Assembly (NCBI GenBank): GCA_002104945.1
Contig: MCFH01000008.1
Span: 798,501-862,500 of the forward strand
DNA: 64,000 nt
Origin: Piromyces finnis
Taxonomy: Eukaryota; Neocallimastigomycota; Neocallimastigomycetes; Neocallimastigales; Neocallimastigaceae
Reading direction: 5' to 3'
The translations under genes were made by a program, and so were the position numbers. Positions 45,354 through 60,393 of this stretch are shown piece after piece (within the stretch, counting starts at the first letter, position 1; each line of letters opens with the position of its first letter). A model generated the notes under the pieces. It ran no database searches and was not told where the DNA came from. It saw nothing but the letters and a program-made list of their open reading frames with translations.

Positions 45354-47143
45354 CTTTAATAGATTTATTTATATTATATCTTACCCATTTTTACACTGGA
45401 CAAAAAAAAAGGCCTCGTCGGATTAATTACATCATGCATCAATATAAAGAAAATTAATTTTTATTTTTGATTACATAAATCAATAATGATTATTAATTTA
45501 AAAATAAATTATAATATTAATAAGCACATTTTATTTTTTTTATTTAATTATACTTTATTACAACGCAACTATCAAAAATAGAATAAACAATAAATGTAAC
45601 AATAATAATAATAACAGCAATAATAATAACAACAACAACAATAATAATAATAATAATAATAATAATATAATTATTATTACATCTGTTATATATTAATAAT
45701 AATTTTTTTGATGTTATTCTTATTTCAAAAAAAAAAAAAAAAATTATGAAAAAATCATGATGGATAATAATACAATAATTTATATATAATAAATTATATA
45801 TTTTGATGATCTCTTAAAATATAATCTTTATTTTTAGTCTTATTGAAATTAAGCACAATTATTATTCTCTAGTAATATATAATTATAATTTCTTTTTTTT
45901 TTTTTTTTTTTTTTTTAATAAAACTAACAAAAATATATAGAACCCTTTTTTTTTTTAATTTGTGTTTATTTAAATTTACTTTTTTATTTATTTTATAACA
46001 AAGGTTTCAAAACAATATCAATATCAATAACAATAATGTTATATTAAATTTCATATATATATGAAAATTTCTTATATATATATTTTTAAATATTACAATT
46101 TCCATCATAGAATCATATATATTATTTAGACATTAAATATTCATTTTCTTTTCAGGAATATTACAATGTAATAATCATATTATTAAAAAAATTTTTGTAA
46201 ATTATTTTAAACATGGTATTTGATAATTTAATAATATATTTATGTATCAATTCAAACTATATTTCCATATTCACACCTTTCAACAACTTTTGAAGATTTC
46301 AATTATTTATCATTATTGAAATCCTCTAACTCATCACGGAATAACTTTTTTTTTTATATTTGTTAATTTTAATTTTAAAGTACAAGAATATTTTATATTT
46401 AATTTCACTAATTCCAAAAAAAGAAAAAAAATTAATTAAAATAAATTTTTTTAAAATTTTTAATTTTAAATAATTGGTTCCATCAAAGTAGGTTATAACA
46501 AAATAAATTTCAAATGAAACCATTACAAAATAATAAATAATAAAAAAAAACAATTAAAATAGTATTAATTTTGGTTAATTTCTTTATTATATTACATATG
46601 TTATTTGTTTTATAATAACTTATAAATTTATATTATTCAAGAATATTAGTATAATGTAATGTACTTTTTATAATTTTTAAAAATATTTTTCAACGATAAA
46701 TTGTTTATTTTCAAATAGCCATTATAAATTTTATAGCCACAAGCAATTCAACTCAATTTATGGGAAGAGTTAATTAGTTGGAAAAAAAAAAGATATTAAA
46801 TATTAAAATAAATATAAATTATTACAACTTTTTTTTTTGCTGTCTTTTGTACCTTTAATATTATAAATATAAATTAAAAAAAAAAAAAATAAGTTGTAAA
46901 ATTATACTTTTATATCTGGTTATGATTACTTTTCTTTTAAATTAAAGGATTATACTTTATATTTTAATAAATAACTTGATACATTTTAAATTCGAATTCT
47001 TACACCAATATTAATTTTTATTAAATGATAAGTAATAAAAAGACTATTAATAACAATTAAAAATTTATTTATAAATTCCTCATTTATTAAAATAATTAAA
47101 TTTTGATTTTTTCGACATTTCAATTTAATAATAAAAGATTTCA
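45354..47143. other. Spacer between the two GTPase paralogues
   Basis: About 1.8 kb, AT-rich, with an AAT/AAC/AGC mixed repeat near 45601-45664 and poly-T tracts (45892-45916). No exon seen. No remnant of either flanking gene is obvious. Confidence 0.55.
45601..45664. repeat. AAT/AAC mixed trinucleotide tract
   Basis: Trinucleotide array dominated by AAT with interspersed AAC and one AGC unit, just downstream of GTPase copy 1. Confidence 0.85.
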
Positions 47144-49821
47144 ATGACCAATAATAAAAAAATTATAAATAAAAATAAAACAAAAGTATTCAACTCATTT
47201 GATAAATATAAAAATAAATTTTTTAATTTAAATGAAAACCTAAAGAAAAATTTAAATTCAATTCACATACATAAAAATAAAGAAAGAGAGCCAGATAATA
47301 AAAGTAGAAGCCCTTCACCGGAATTAAGTAAAAAAGGAAAGCAAGTAAAGGATAAAAGTGAAGAATCATCTTCAAATAATTTATCTTCTTCAGAAAATCT
47401 TGAAACAGACACAATTTCAATAATTTCAACAAATAACATGTGTAATTCATCAACTAAAATGGATGTTGACGATATAATTGTAGAAAATTTAATTAATATC
47501 AATGAAAATTCTGAAAGTAAAAAAAAAAATAATGATAATAATAAGCAATTAAAAGGCAGTAGTAGTACCTCTAGTTTTGAAGAAAACATGCCAGACATAC
47601 GAAAAGGAAATATTGAAGATGTGAATATTGATTTTAATAATCTTATCCATAAAGGTGATTCATTCCAATCCGATACATCTTCCACACTTTATGGTAATTC
47701 TAAATTTAATAAAAATAGACAAGATAATGTTGAAGTATTAAATAGTCAGGAAAAGAATAAGAAAATGATGGAGACTATTAATGTAATTAATAATTTAGTT
47801 AATGACTATATTGAACTAATAAATAAAAAAAACAAGGAAAATGATACAAAGCAACCCGAATTAATTAATTTAGAAAATTTCCATAATAGTACCAATTATT
47901 TAATTTCTCTTTTAAATGAAGATAGATATCCATTAATTGCCCTTATTGGCAGAAGAGGTAGTGGAAAAAGTTCATTTGTTAATGCAATTATAGGTAAAAA
48001 AGTTGCGGAATTAGGTAATATTTGTTCTCAAACTGGTAAAGCCAATTTTTTAAGTTATCGTGGCAATAATAACAGTGGAATAGATATTCTGGATACTCGT
48101 GGTATTAATGAAGGCCAAAAACCACAAGAAGAAGATCAGTATGAAACTCCAGTTGGTAAGTATTAATAATTAATATATATAAATATATATTATAATAAAT
48201 GCTTAACCCATTCTTTTTATAATAATAATATCATTAAGAATCAATTGTTGCTGCGCTTACTAAATACCCAGTTGATTGTATTTTATATTTACATAAAGCC
48301 AAAGAATTAGATTCAGGTATTGAATCAGATATCCAACAATTAAACGAAATAATCGTAAAAGCCAATATTCAAAATCTAAGTAAGTATTATTTTTTTCAAA
48401 ACAACAATAACAACAACAACAACAGCAGCAGCAGCAACATATATTTATTAAATAATAGTAAAATAACTCTATTTTTTTATTATTATTATTTTTTAATTTT
48501 TAAAAAATTCTTAATACCTCTTTGTAATATTTAGAAATTCCAATTATTGGTATTGTTACTCATTGTGATGAATTAGAACCTTCAGATTTGAAAAAGGCTA
48601 TAGATTGTAGGTTTAAAAAAAAAAAAACATATAAACTCATCAATTTTATTTTAATATTGGTTAAAATATAATAATTTATATACTTAACTATTTTTCAATA
48701 CTCAAACATTATTATAATTATTTATTTCTTTAAATAATAGATGATGAAGAAAAATTAGAAAATATTTTAAAAGCACAAGCATTACTAAAACAACAACTAC
48801 TTAAATATGCACCAGATATAAAAGATTGTTTAGTTGGTGTTGAAGTAGTATCATCAGCAATTATATGGAAAAAAGAACCAGATGAAAATGGTGACATTCT
48901 TCCAAAACGTGACTATCGTTATAACATTGATAAAATTATTGATTTATTAATAAATAATATAAAATTAAAAGCTATGTTTAAGGTATGTTTTTTTCTTTTT
49001 TTAAAAAGAAAAAAAAAATTAGAAAAAAAATTAATTTTCCTTGTTTTCAAATAATTTTAGATTGCTCAAATATGTAATATTCAAGAAGTTAAAGTGAAAT
49101 TAGCAAATGAGCTTTCAGAGGTAAAAATAATAATAATAATAATGATTTAGTATTATAAAGTATTTACATAAAAAATAATGTAAATATAGTATTATTTAAT
49201 TATCATTATTATTAATAAAATCTATTTTTTAATATTAAATAATAATAGTTAATAAGTAGTTTTGTTACTGTAATCAGTTCTGTGCCAAATCCTTATTCCC
49301 AAAATCTTCCATTAAAGTAAGTTTAAAAAATTAAAAGAAAACAAAAGAAAAAATCAAATAAATAAAAATTAATAATAAATAGACAAATAAACAATAAAAT
49401 TAAATTCTTTTTTTTTTTTATTTAATTAAATTTTATATAAATCATAAATCATAGTGATTTAAGAGTATGGATGATCTATACAATCGCTCGTTTAAATAAT
49501 TCAACGGTGACGTATGAAACTGTTTATGAATTTTTAAATATGTTTGGTTTTCTACGACTTTCAGGCTATGCTATTTATAATGTAGTTGGAGCTATTACAA
49601 AAGTTATTCCAGGTTTTGGTAATAAAGTTAACCTTCGATCAAAAAAAGCGCTTTCCTTAGCGTTAGGAAAAGCTGCAATTGCTTACTTTTTGGAAAATAA
49701 AAGTCAAGACAATGCTATAGAAATCTTTAACGCCACACGTAATGAACTAGAAAAGACAATCACTGAAGAAAGTCTTCAAGCACACCAAGACATGATTAAT
49801 AGTTTAAATCATATGGAATAA
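47144..49821 (+). CDS. GTPase with C-terminal DUF697-like membrane domain, copy 2
   Basis: Seven exons: 47144-48155, 48239-48379, 48535-48606, 48741-48982, 49061-49120, 49249-49316 and 49455-49821, giving 653 residues. The P-loop 'GRRGSGKS' is at 269-276, followed by 'DILDTRGINEG' and 'IVTHCDELEPS'. 'DCILYLHKAKELDSGIESD' is identical to copy 1. The C-terminal DUF697-like part ('LRVWMMYTIARLN' and 'GKAAIAYFLENKS') is more diverged. It differs from copy 1 by a long N-terminal extension (about residues 1-220) that is basic at first and then Ser/Asn/Glu-rich and looks disordered. Four splice sites match copy 1 in position and phase; two differ. G1, G3 and G4 are intact, so it should bind GTP. Role unknown, but the disordered N-terminus suggests different targeting or regulation from copy 1. 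Confidence 0.87.
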
Positions 49822-49828
49822 ATATCAA

Positions 49829-49864
<36 letters not shown>

Positions 49865-49936
49865 CATATAATACCACATTTTTGAAAACAATAAAGTATT
49901 ATTATTCATTATTTATTAATTATTTTTATTTTAAAT

Positions 49937-49971
<35 letters not shown>

Positions 49972-50343
49972 GAGAGAATTTAGATATATAATATATTATA
50001 TTTATTTCCTATTAATTAATTACTTAAATTTAATATTCTAATCTTTAAAAATATTTTAAAATACAACAGGATTTGGTTACATACTATATACATATAATAA
50101 ATTAAACATCTTTTATTTATTATTTTATTTTTATAATTACTCTTAGAATAGTATATATGAAATATATTGTAATAAAAATTTATATAAATATATATAAATT
50201 GTAATAGATATGGTTGTAAATGATAATTTCTTATATTTAAATATTCTTGTAAATTCATATGTCGTTTATTTCCCTTGATTATTTTCATATATTTTTATAT
50301 TTGTACTGTATTTAACAATTATATAATTTTTAATATCTAAAAT
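49822..50343. other. Intergenic spacer between convergent genes
   Basis: About 520 bases after GTPase copy 2 and the PKA gene. Contains AAT repeats (49830-49862) and a TA-dinucleotide run (49941-49966). No exon seen. Confidence 0.6.
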
Positions 50344-52156
<1,813 letters not shown>

Positions 52157-53571
52157 CTTTGTTTTTAATTATTATTTTTTGAAAAAAAAAGTTATATATC
52201 GATATTATTAATTATTGTATATATTTTTTTTTGAAAAATAATAATTGATAATCGGTCAGATGATAAAAAATTCTAATATTGTCGTTGTTGTTTATTTGCT
52301 TTAGTTTTTATTTTTTAAAAATTCTTAATTAAGAAATTTTATAATGAATCTTTATATTGAGAAAACAATATATTTCATTAAGTGTTATTGTTGTTGTTGT
52401 TGTTTTTCTATTTTATTTATTGAAAAAAAAAAGGCCAATAAAATGGAAATTAAATTCTTTTAATACTCCTTTTATTTAGAAATCTTATATTCTTAAAGTT
52501 TTTATAAAAAGATTGATGTAAAATAGCTTTTTTTCTATATTTCTCTCGAAGAATTCAGTTTTATTTATTGAAATTTATTGTTTATATGAAATATAAATAT
52601 TAAAAGAGCTAAATAATAGAAAATAAATAAATTAATATTATATAAATTTACAATTACAATAATAAATATATTAAATTTACAAAATTTTTTTTTTCCTTTT
52701 ATTACCATATATTGCAGAAATTGAACTATGATTCAAATATTATTATTTCTCTGTGTAATAAAACTTTTAGAGTAGAAAAAGATAATTTGAATTTACAAAG
52801 GATGAATAAAAATAATAAAATATAATTTTAATAAATAACTTTTTATAAATAGTTTTATAATTTTTAATAAATTTTAAAATAATTTTTAATCTTTAGAATT
52901 TTTTACAAAAAAGTTTTAATTTAATTATTTTCTTTTTGTGAATATTGATTTCTATATTACTAAAAATGATTTATAAATCTACAATATATATTTGTTTTTT
53001 AAGATAATAATATAAGTATTTTAACTGGTATTATAGTGTTGATTTTTATACAATAAATCTATACAAGATATAATTTGTTGAATTAATTTTTCTAATGGTT
53101 TTTATTTTTATTTTAATTATTGATTTTGTATATTATTTATATTCAATCGATTTATATAGTCTTTATTTTTTAAGTAAATTTATTATATAAATTATAATTT
53201 ATATACTTTATATTCTTTAAATTTGAAATCATAATGACAATAAACAAAATTTTATTATTACTTGTTTCTTATTTATCGAAAAAGAAAAACACTTCTTAAT
53301 ATAACAAAAATCCTTTTAATTATAATTGCTATTATGTTCATAAGTTTTTGTTATAAATGTTGTTTTCTTTTTCACTTTTTTAAATAAAAAGTAATTAAAA
53401 TAATATTGTAAATACAATTAATCTATTGATTGATTTTTCATTATTTATTATTTATATATTTTTATTTTTTATATAAATCAAATTATATAAACAATTATAT
53501 AATTAAACAATTATTTAATATAATATGTTTATGTTAATTAAAATATAAGACTATGTTTATTTAATTATAAG

Positions 53572-53576
<5 letters not shown>

Positions 53577-53640
<64 letters not shown>
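53577..53640. repeat. (ATT)n microsatellite
   Basis: About 21 uninterrupted copies of ATT. Confidence 0.92.
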
Positions 53641-53642
<2 letters not shown>

Positions 53643-55193
53643 AGAAAGAAAATTGTTTTCTTTTACATGTATATAATCAATTATAGAATATAAAAATAAT
53701 AAAGAGATTTTGACAGTCTTACTCTAGAAAATATAACTTTAAATATGCTTGAATTAATAGTTATAATTATTATAATTAATTATATATAATAATTAATTTT
53801 ATTTATTTTATTTATTTATTATACACATTATATTCATAATTAATTATTTATTATATATATAAATGGTTAATCATTATAATTAGAATAGGATATTATTAAA
53901 ATTATATATATTAAATATATTAACAGTATATTGTAATTATATTAAAGAATGTTGATATATCCATTATTAGTATTATTAATAAGTTTAATAACAAAATTTA
54001 ATTAATAATATATATTAATTTAATTATAATTCCATATATTATATTACTATAATATTTATTTTAAGTATATTATATCATATATTATATATAAATAATATTA
54101 TATATTTGTATATATTAGATCAAGATTTATATATATAAAGATAGAACTAACCGCAAGAAATATGTATAAAATGAGGATTATACATTATAAAGATATTTTA
54201 ATATTTTTCATTCTGCATTTCTTCAACGTTTCCCTCATAATTAAAAAAAAAAGATAATAATTAATGATATTATTAAAATACATGAAATGGAATGTTTAGT
54301 AATATTAGAATATAGTGATAAATAATAAGAAGAAATTAAATTAAAAGTTTATGTATATACATTTCATATTAGAGATATTAATATAATATTATGTATCATT
54401 ATATCTAAAATTTTGAATCGATTTTTTTTTATTACTTTCAGACATTTAAATATTTAATACAAAATAAATATAGATAATATCATTTTAACATCTTTAAAAA
54501 AATAATCTATAATTATCATAAATTAAAAATAGTTATTTTTAAATAATTATATATATTTAATTAAAAATGTTTATATAGATAAATGAATATTACAGTTTTA
54601 ATTGATTATCTTAATTCATTATAGTCACTCCATTTTATATGATTTTTAATGGTTTATAAAGTTATATCTTTTTGAATTTGATTATTGTTCTTACTGCCGT
54701 TTTTCCTTTATTCGAATATTTCTATTTTTATTTAACATCCAACTTTATTTACAATTGCCACATGTAAATTTCATGTTTCATAAAATTAGAAAAAAAAAAT
54801 AATTCTTTTAATTTATTTTTTTTAATTAATTTCGTGTAACATTAAAATGTTCTAAAAATGGAATATTAACCTTTAAAAAACATTTAAATAATTGCCAAAA
54901 AATATATAAATGTTATTATAACCATACACTTATAATAATGGAAGGTCTCCACATAGAAAAATTTAAAGAAACAATAAATTCATCGTTCCAAAAAATAAAA
55001 GTTTTTTTTTTTTTTTTTTTCAAAAAATAATATTAGAACTTTTTTATTGTTAACAAAATATAATAAGATAATAATAAAAGGTTTAATGTTTATAATAATA
55101 TTATTAAATATTCTTTCTAATATAATTTAAGAATTTTTTATTATAATATATATAAAGATATGGAAATTCATTTAAAGTTTTTATATATATAAT

Positions 55194-55213
55194 AGGGTTA
55201 GTTAACTAACCCT
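55194..55213. promoter_or_regulatory. 20-bp perfect palindrome with GGGTTA/TAACCC ends
   Basis: AGGGTTAGTTAACTAACCCT is a perfect palindrome, unusually GC-containing for this AT-only spacer. It lies about 370 bases past the RSPH3 stop and 3 kb upstream of the PKA start. It may be a dimeric factor site; it could also be chance. Confidence 0.4.
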
Positions 55214-55577
55214 TTATATATTAATCAATTATAAAAAAAATATAGTTTTACTTTTTAAATTTTTTTCTAATAAATATTTTATATAGAAAAATTAGATGTT
55301 GAGCATTAAATATATAAAATATAACTTTATTATTGAAAATGAAAAAACATTTATATGCAATGATTAATAGTATTCATAAAAATATTTAATAATTTAAATA
55401 ATAATACTATTATATTGTAAATAGTCATATATATATCAATATTCATCTTTTTGTTTGATATATCTTAAAAATTTAAATATAAATGTTATACAATATTATC
55501 TTGTATGAAAATCATTTTATTTATTCTTTTTTTTTTTTTTTTTTTCTAATAGGTTTTTGTTAAATATATTAATAATT

Positions 55578-58248
55578 CTAATATTTTGGTTCTTTACATT
55601 CTGTACATTTATAAGTATTATCTGGATTAAGCCAATCTTCCAATGGTATATTTACTTTTGATTTTTTAATTTTTCTTCCTTTTAATCCCTTTAAAATTGG
55701 TCTTCCCATATCGTTTAGTTGTTCTATTGAGCTAAGAATAATATCTATTATATTATTAGAAAATAAAAATAATAAATAAAATGTGATTATTAAAAATCAC
55801 CATTTATTATAAAATTTCGTTTTAAATTATACATACGATCTAATAATAAACGACTAGTTCTTATTTTATCAACATAATTATTTGATTTATGAGTGAGCCA
55901 TGGCAAGAAATAATTTTCAATTTCTGTTTCTCTAGGATCATAAAAGAATCCATTATCATTAAGAGTTTCAAATACGGATGGTATTAAATTAGATAAATAT
56001 GAATTTGTGAATGATCTAGCTGCTATTTTTTCAACAACTTCTTTCTTTTCTTCCATTAATTTTAACTTTTCTGTAATGCGACGATTCTTTAATAATAATA
56101 TTATAAAAAATTATATTTTATTTTTTAAAAAGTTATTAATTATCTTTTATGGTCAAATCAAATTAAATCAACTTTATCATATCATAAAAATAATAAATAT
56201 AAATATTAGTATGTGTACCTTTTCTTCAGTTCTACGTCTTTCTGCATCTTCTAGTCTTTGAACTTCTGCTAATTCTGCGTTTCTTTTTTCTTCAAAATCA
56301 ATCTTTTTTTTTTTTTAAATGATTATAATAATTAAATATTAATATAAATATTAATATTATTTATAAGATAAAAATTTATATATATTCATTAATATCAATA
56401 TATATGTAATTTATATACTATATATAATGATAGAACATTGTATTTTTATATATACTTGATGCTTTCTTAGCATTTCTAATTCCTCTTCTTCCATAACCTC
56501 AATTAATGCTTGTTCAAGAGTTTTTCCAACAAGAACTTCAAGAATTGGCTCAACCTGTAAAAAGTAATATATATAAATAAAAATTAATATTAAAATTTAT
56601 AATCGATTATTTATTAAAAAGTATACAAAATATAGAAATCAGTTTTTTTCTGATATATTTTTCATTTAATTAATTTTTACCTCAAAGTTAAAGTCAAACA
56701 ATTCTCCATCATAAATTTGTGTGGCTGCATCAATACCAGACTTTTGTGGAATATATAAAGGTGATGGTGCTCTATCTAAGAAAAGATCAGTTTGAGTGGC
56801 GGCAATTGCTTCTGGTACTTTATCATAAAGTTCTTCTAAATAAAGATCTGTTTGAATTTCTACATGATGACGACCTTCTACTGGTTCAGGAGTTTTTATT
56901 CTTCTTTTCTCTGCAGCTCTTTTTCGTGCTTTTGCTCTTCTCTTCATTTCCTCTTGTTTATGAAGTTCTAATGGATCTGGTTCTGATTGCTATTATTTAT
57001 TTATTTTTTATATTTAATTAATTAAATATTTCCAAATATTATTTATATTGAGTAGAGCATAAATTAATTTATATATAGATCATATAAGAAAATAAAATAG
57101 AGATAATAAATTTATAGTTAAAAGATTGTTTATATTTTTTTAATACTTTTAAATACTCTATATTAATAAAAGGAATGTTTTATTATTTATATATATTAAT
57201 CATCAATTTACTAATGGTAATATTTTTGCTGCATAAGTATTTCCACGAACAACTCTTGGATCATACATAATATTGCATGCACTATAATATTAAAAAATAA
57301 ATAAGCATTTTAATAATGATGGGGAAAAGATATTATTAATAGTCATTATTAATAAATTAATAATATTTTTATACTTTTTTATACTAATAAAATTATAAAA
57401 ATTTTTTTTTATAATAAATATATTTACATTCTTTGTTTTTCTTGATTAAATTCATTTTTCTGAATAGAAAGCATTTTTTCTAATTCATATGGATCTCTAT
57501 ATTTTCTTCTTTGAGAAGGTGCTGGAATAGCTCTTGGTTCACTAGAAAATTTATAATTTTCAACACCAACAGGCTTCATAATAGAAGTTTTTGCATTTTG
57601 GTTTTTGTTATTTACAGCTGAATAGTAATTATTTTGTATATTATTGACTTGTTCTTCAAACATTTCTGTATTCTGACTTTCTTCTTCTGGCATATTAGTA
57701 ATTTCAGTAATAGGTGATTCCTCTGTTACATTTTGATCCATTATGACATTATCTATTTTTGATAATTCATCATTATTAATTGGAGGTGTCATGACTACTT
57801 CCTCAACTATTAAAGATTCTTTATTTTGATTATCAATTGTAGAATTTTCAATTTTATTTGTTTCATCATTTTTTTCAGTAGATGGTACGACTATTTCTGA
57901 TTCAATTATTGTTTCATTTGGTTCTGGAATAGATTCAGTTGGAGTTTCTGTATTGGTATTTATAACTTCTTCTTTTGTTTCCTCGTTTACATCTGATACA
58001 TTTGCTCCTTGAATTTCAATATTTACAGTTTCCAATGCTGGTTCTTGAATATTTGAATCATCTGGAAGATTTTGAACTTCTTGTAATTCTTTTGATTTCT
58101 CATTTATTATTTCATTTGTTGTTTTTTCTTCTGATGTTTCTTCAATGACTTCCTCTACTGATTGTACTTGCTCAAATTCATTCATGTCTGGTGCATTTTC
58201 TGTAACAACATTTGATCCTTCATTTGTATTTGTATTTTCCGTTTCCAT
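55578..58248 (-). CDS. RSPH3: Radial spoke protein 3
   Basis: Seven exons on the minus strand: 57428-58248, 57212-57281, 56681-56989, 56456-56554, 56219-56302, 55801-56086 and 55578-55744, giving 611 residues. RSP3 is the stalk protein that anchors radial spokes to axonemal doublets and acts as an A-kinase anchor. The first 270 residues are acidic and low-complexity (Glu/Asn/Thr/Ile), after which the conserved part starts: 'NIMYDPRVVRGNTYAAKILP', 'GRHHVEIQTDLYLEELYDKV', 'AATQTDLFLDRAPSPLYIPQ', 'SGIDAATQIYDGELFDF', then 'EPILEVLVGKTLEQALIEVM' and 'IAARSFTNSYLSNLIPSVFE' with 'YFLPWL' near the end. The last exon adds about 55 residues, including a C-x2-C ('YKCTECKEP'), not typical of the family. 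With CFAP91 it shows a motile flagellum with radial spokes. Confidence 0.95.
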
Positions 58249-59124
58249 ATTATTTAGATTACTCTTTTTGTTTTTTATATTAAGAAAAAATTTCCAGAAA
58301 ACTATTTAACTATTTGTATTATTTATATTCTTTGACTTTTTTTTTATATAATTTATTCAATGTACGCAATTGAATATAATGAAATATTCAAAATGGTATG
58401 ATTTAATAGTTATTCTACTTTATATATAAGTAGGAAATCACGCGGAATAAGACTAAATATAAATATTAGTGTATGGTTAATAGTTTTATACGATAAAATG
58501 AATAAATTAATAATTTAGTATAAAATAAATTTATATATTTAGAAAAAATTTTTAAACAAATATAAAAGTTTGTTTTTTTGAAAGAATAAATATTATAAAT
58601 ACAATTATTAATTAAAATAATTATAATAATATTACAAAATAATAATATTCAATATAACTTTATTTTATATTAAAATAATTTTGTAAATTTATTAAGTCTT
58701 ATAAATGATTTTATATAAAAATTCAAAAACTCAAAAACTCAAAAACTCAAAACTCAAAACTCAAAACTCAAAATCCAAAATTCAAAATTCAAAAAAAAAA
58801 AAAAAAAAAAATAAAAATAAAAATAAAAAATATTAATTAAAATTAATTAAAATTATAAAAACTCGATTATTTTCAGATTTATATTATTGATGTATATTGA
58901 GCATAGTGTGATTATTTTTATTTGTTGAATTTATTATTATTTTTCTAGTTTAACATTATACAGCATAAATTTATTTTATTTTTATTAATTATATATATAT
59001 ATAATCATTATTACTTAAAAAAGTATTGTGTTAATGAAATATTGTATATATGATTTCGATTAAATAATTAAATATATAAGTCCCCATTTTTTTTATATAT
59101 ATTTTTATTAATATATTATTCAAA
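58249..59124. other. Intergenic spacer with a short tandem repeat
   Basis: About 880 bases upstream of RSPH3 (minus) and downstream of the YIPF gene (minus). It should hold the RSPH3 promoter. A 7-8-base tandem repeat lies at 58722-58790. No exon seen. Confidence 0.6.
58722..58790. repeat. Degenerating AAAACTC-type tandem repeat
   Basis: Successive units 'aaaaactc', 'aaaactc', then 'aaaattc' run left to right in a gradient of change into a poly-A tract at 58790. Confidence 0.8.
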
Positions 59125-60328
59125 CTATACTGAAAATTTAAAGAATACTATCTTAAAAATTAAAACAAGAATAATTAATGAAGTAAAGATAGTTGCAAAA
59201 ATGACAATTGAAGCGAAATTATTATCGCATTGTTTAGTATATGGATATATATTATAATATAAATAATAACCTTGAAATGATAAATATAATAAATGAAAAA
59301 TATATATATATATAATATATTATTATTATTATTATTATTATAATTTTTATTAAAGTGGAAATGTAATTATAATTTACTTTAAATAAATAATAAAAGTGAT
59401 TGCTAATTTACCTGATATTATACCAGGAAGTAAAACAAATATAGTATGTAATAAAGAATTTGGTAATATAGCAAAAACCTATTAAATTAGATAATAAATT
59501 AATATTAAAAGAATAATTAATTGATAATAAAGTTTTCTTGATAATAATAGTTTAGATATATTTATATTTACAGCAGCAGGTATCCATAAACTTAATCCGT
59601 AACCATAGAGGCAGTATAAATCAATTAATCCAAGAGCAATTGAAAAATATTTACATAAAAACCAAATAACTAATGGAATTAAACCAATATAAGTATAAAC
59701 TGTAACAGTGGCAAAGGATAATAATGAAAAATCATAATTATACTTGGCATTTCCTTTTTTATCATTTAAATAAGTAACTAATGAGTTAGCAATACATGAA
59801 GTAACAAATAAAACCATAATAACAGTAGTTGAAATCCAAAAAGGACCTATTTTATTGTAATAATCATTTAATTAGCAATTTATTTATTATACGTATTAAT
59901 AATAAAAAATATTTATGATAATTATTATTTTAAATGTTAAATAATAAAATACATTTAAAAAAAAAATTATTGATATTTACCATATAAATCTGGATTTGCA
60001 TCAACCTTATTAAAGAAACTTTCTTTTGGAATTATTGTACAAACAATTCTTTCTATAACCTATTAATATATTAATTTTATTATTTTGAAAGCATAATTTT
60101 TTTTTTTTTATTTTATTTTTAATGTTTTAATATAAAAGTAACTTACATCCTTGGTGTCGACATTAAAATATTTTGAGTAATATTCAATATTCCAAAAGGA
60201 ATAATTATTTGAAGAATTTGAATCTTCCATATTAGTAAAGGTTGCTAATAATAAAAATTATTACATAATATACATATATAAATATCCATAAATATTATGT
60301 TTTTCTTATTAATTAATTAAAATATTAC

Positions 60329-60393
<65 letters not shown>

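Larger units (their letters stand above)
52157..55577. other. Long intergenic region
   Basis: About 3.4 kb upstream of the PKA gene and downstream of RSPH3. It contains a (TTG)n run at 52384-52402, the ATT microsatellite at 53577-53640, poly-T tracts and a GC-containing palindrome at 55194-55213. No coding exon, tRNA or transposon recognised. Confidence 0.55.

Noticed and set aside
47223-47685. Antisense open frames inside GTPase copy 2 exon 1
   Set aside because: Hydrophobic Leu/Phe/Ser sequence produced by reading a low-complexity coding region backwards.
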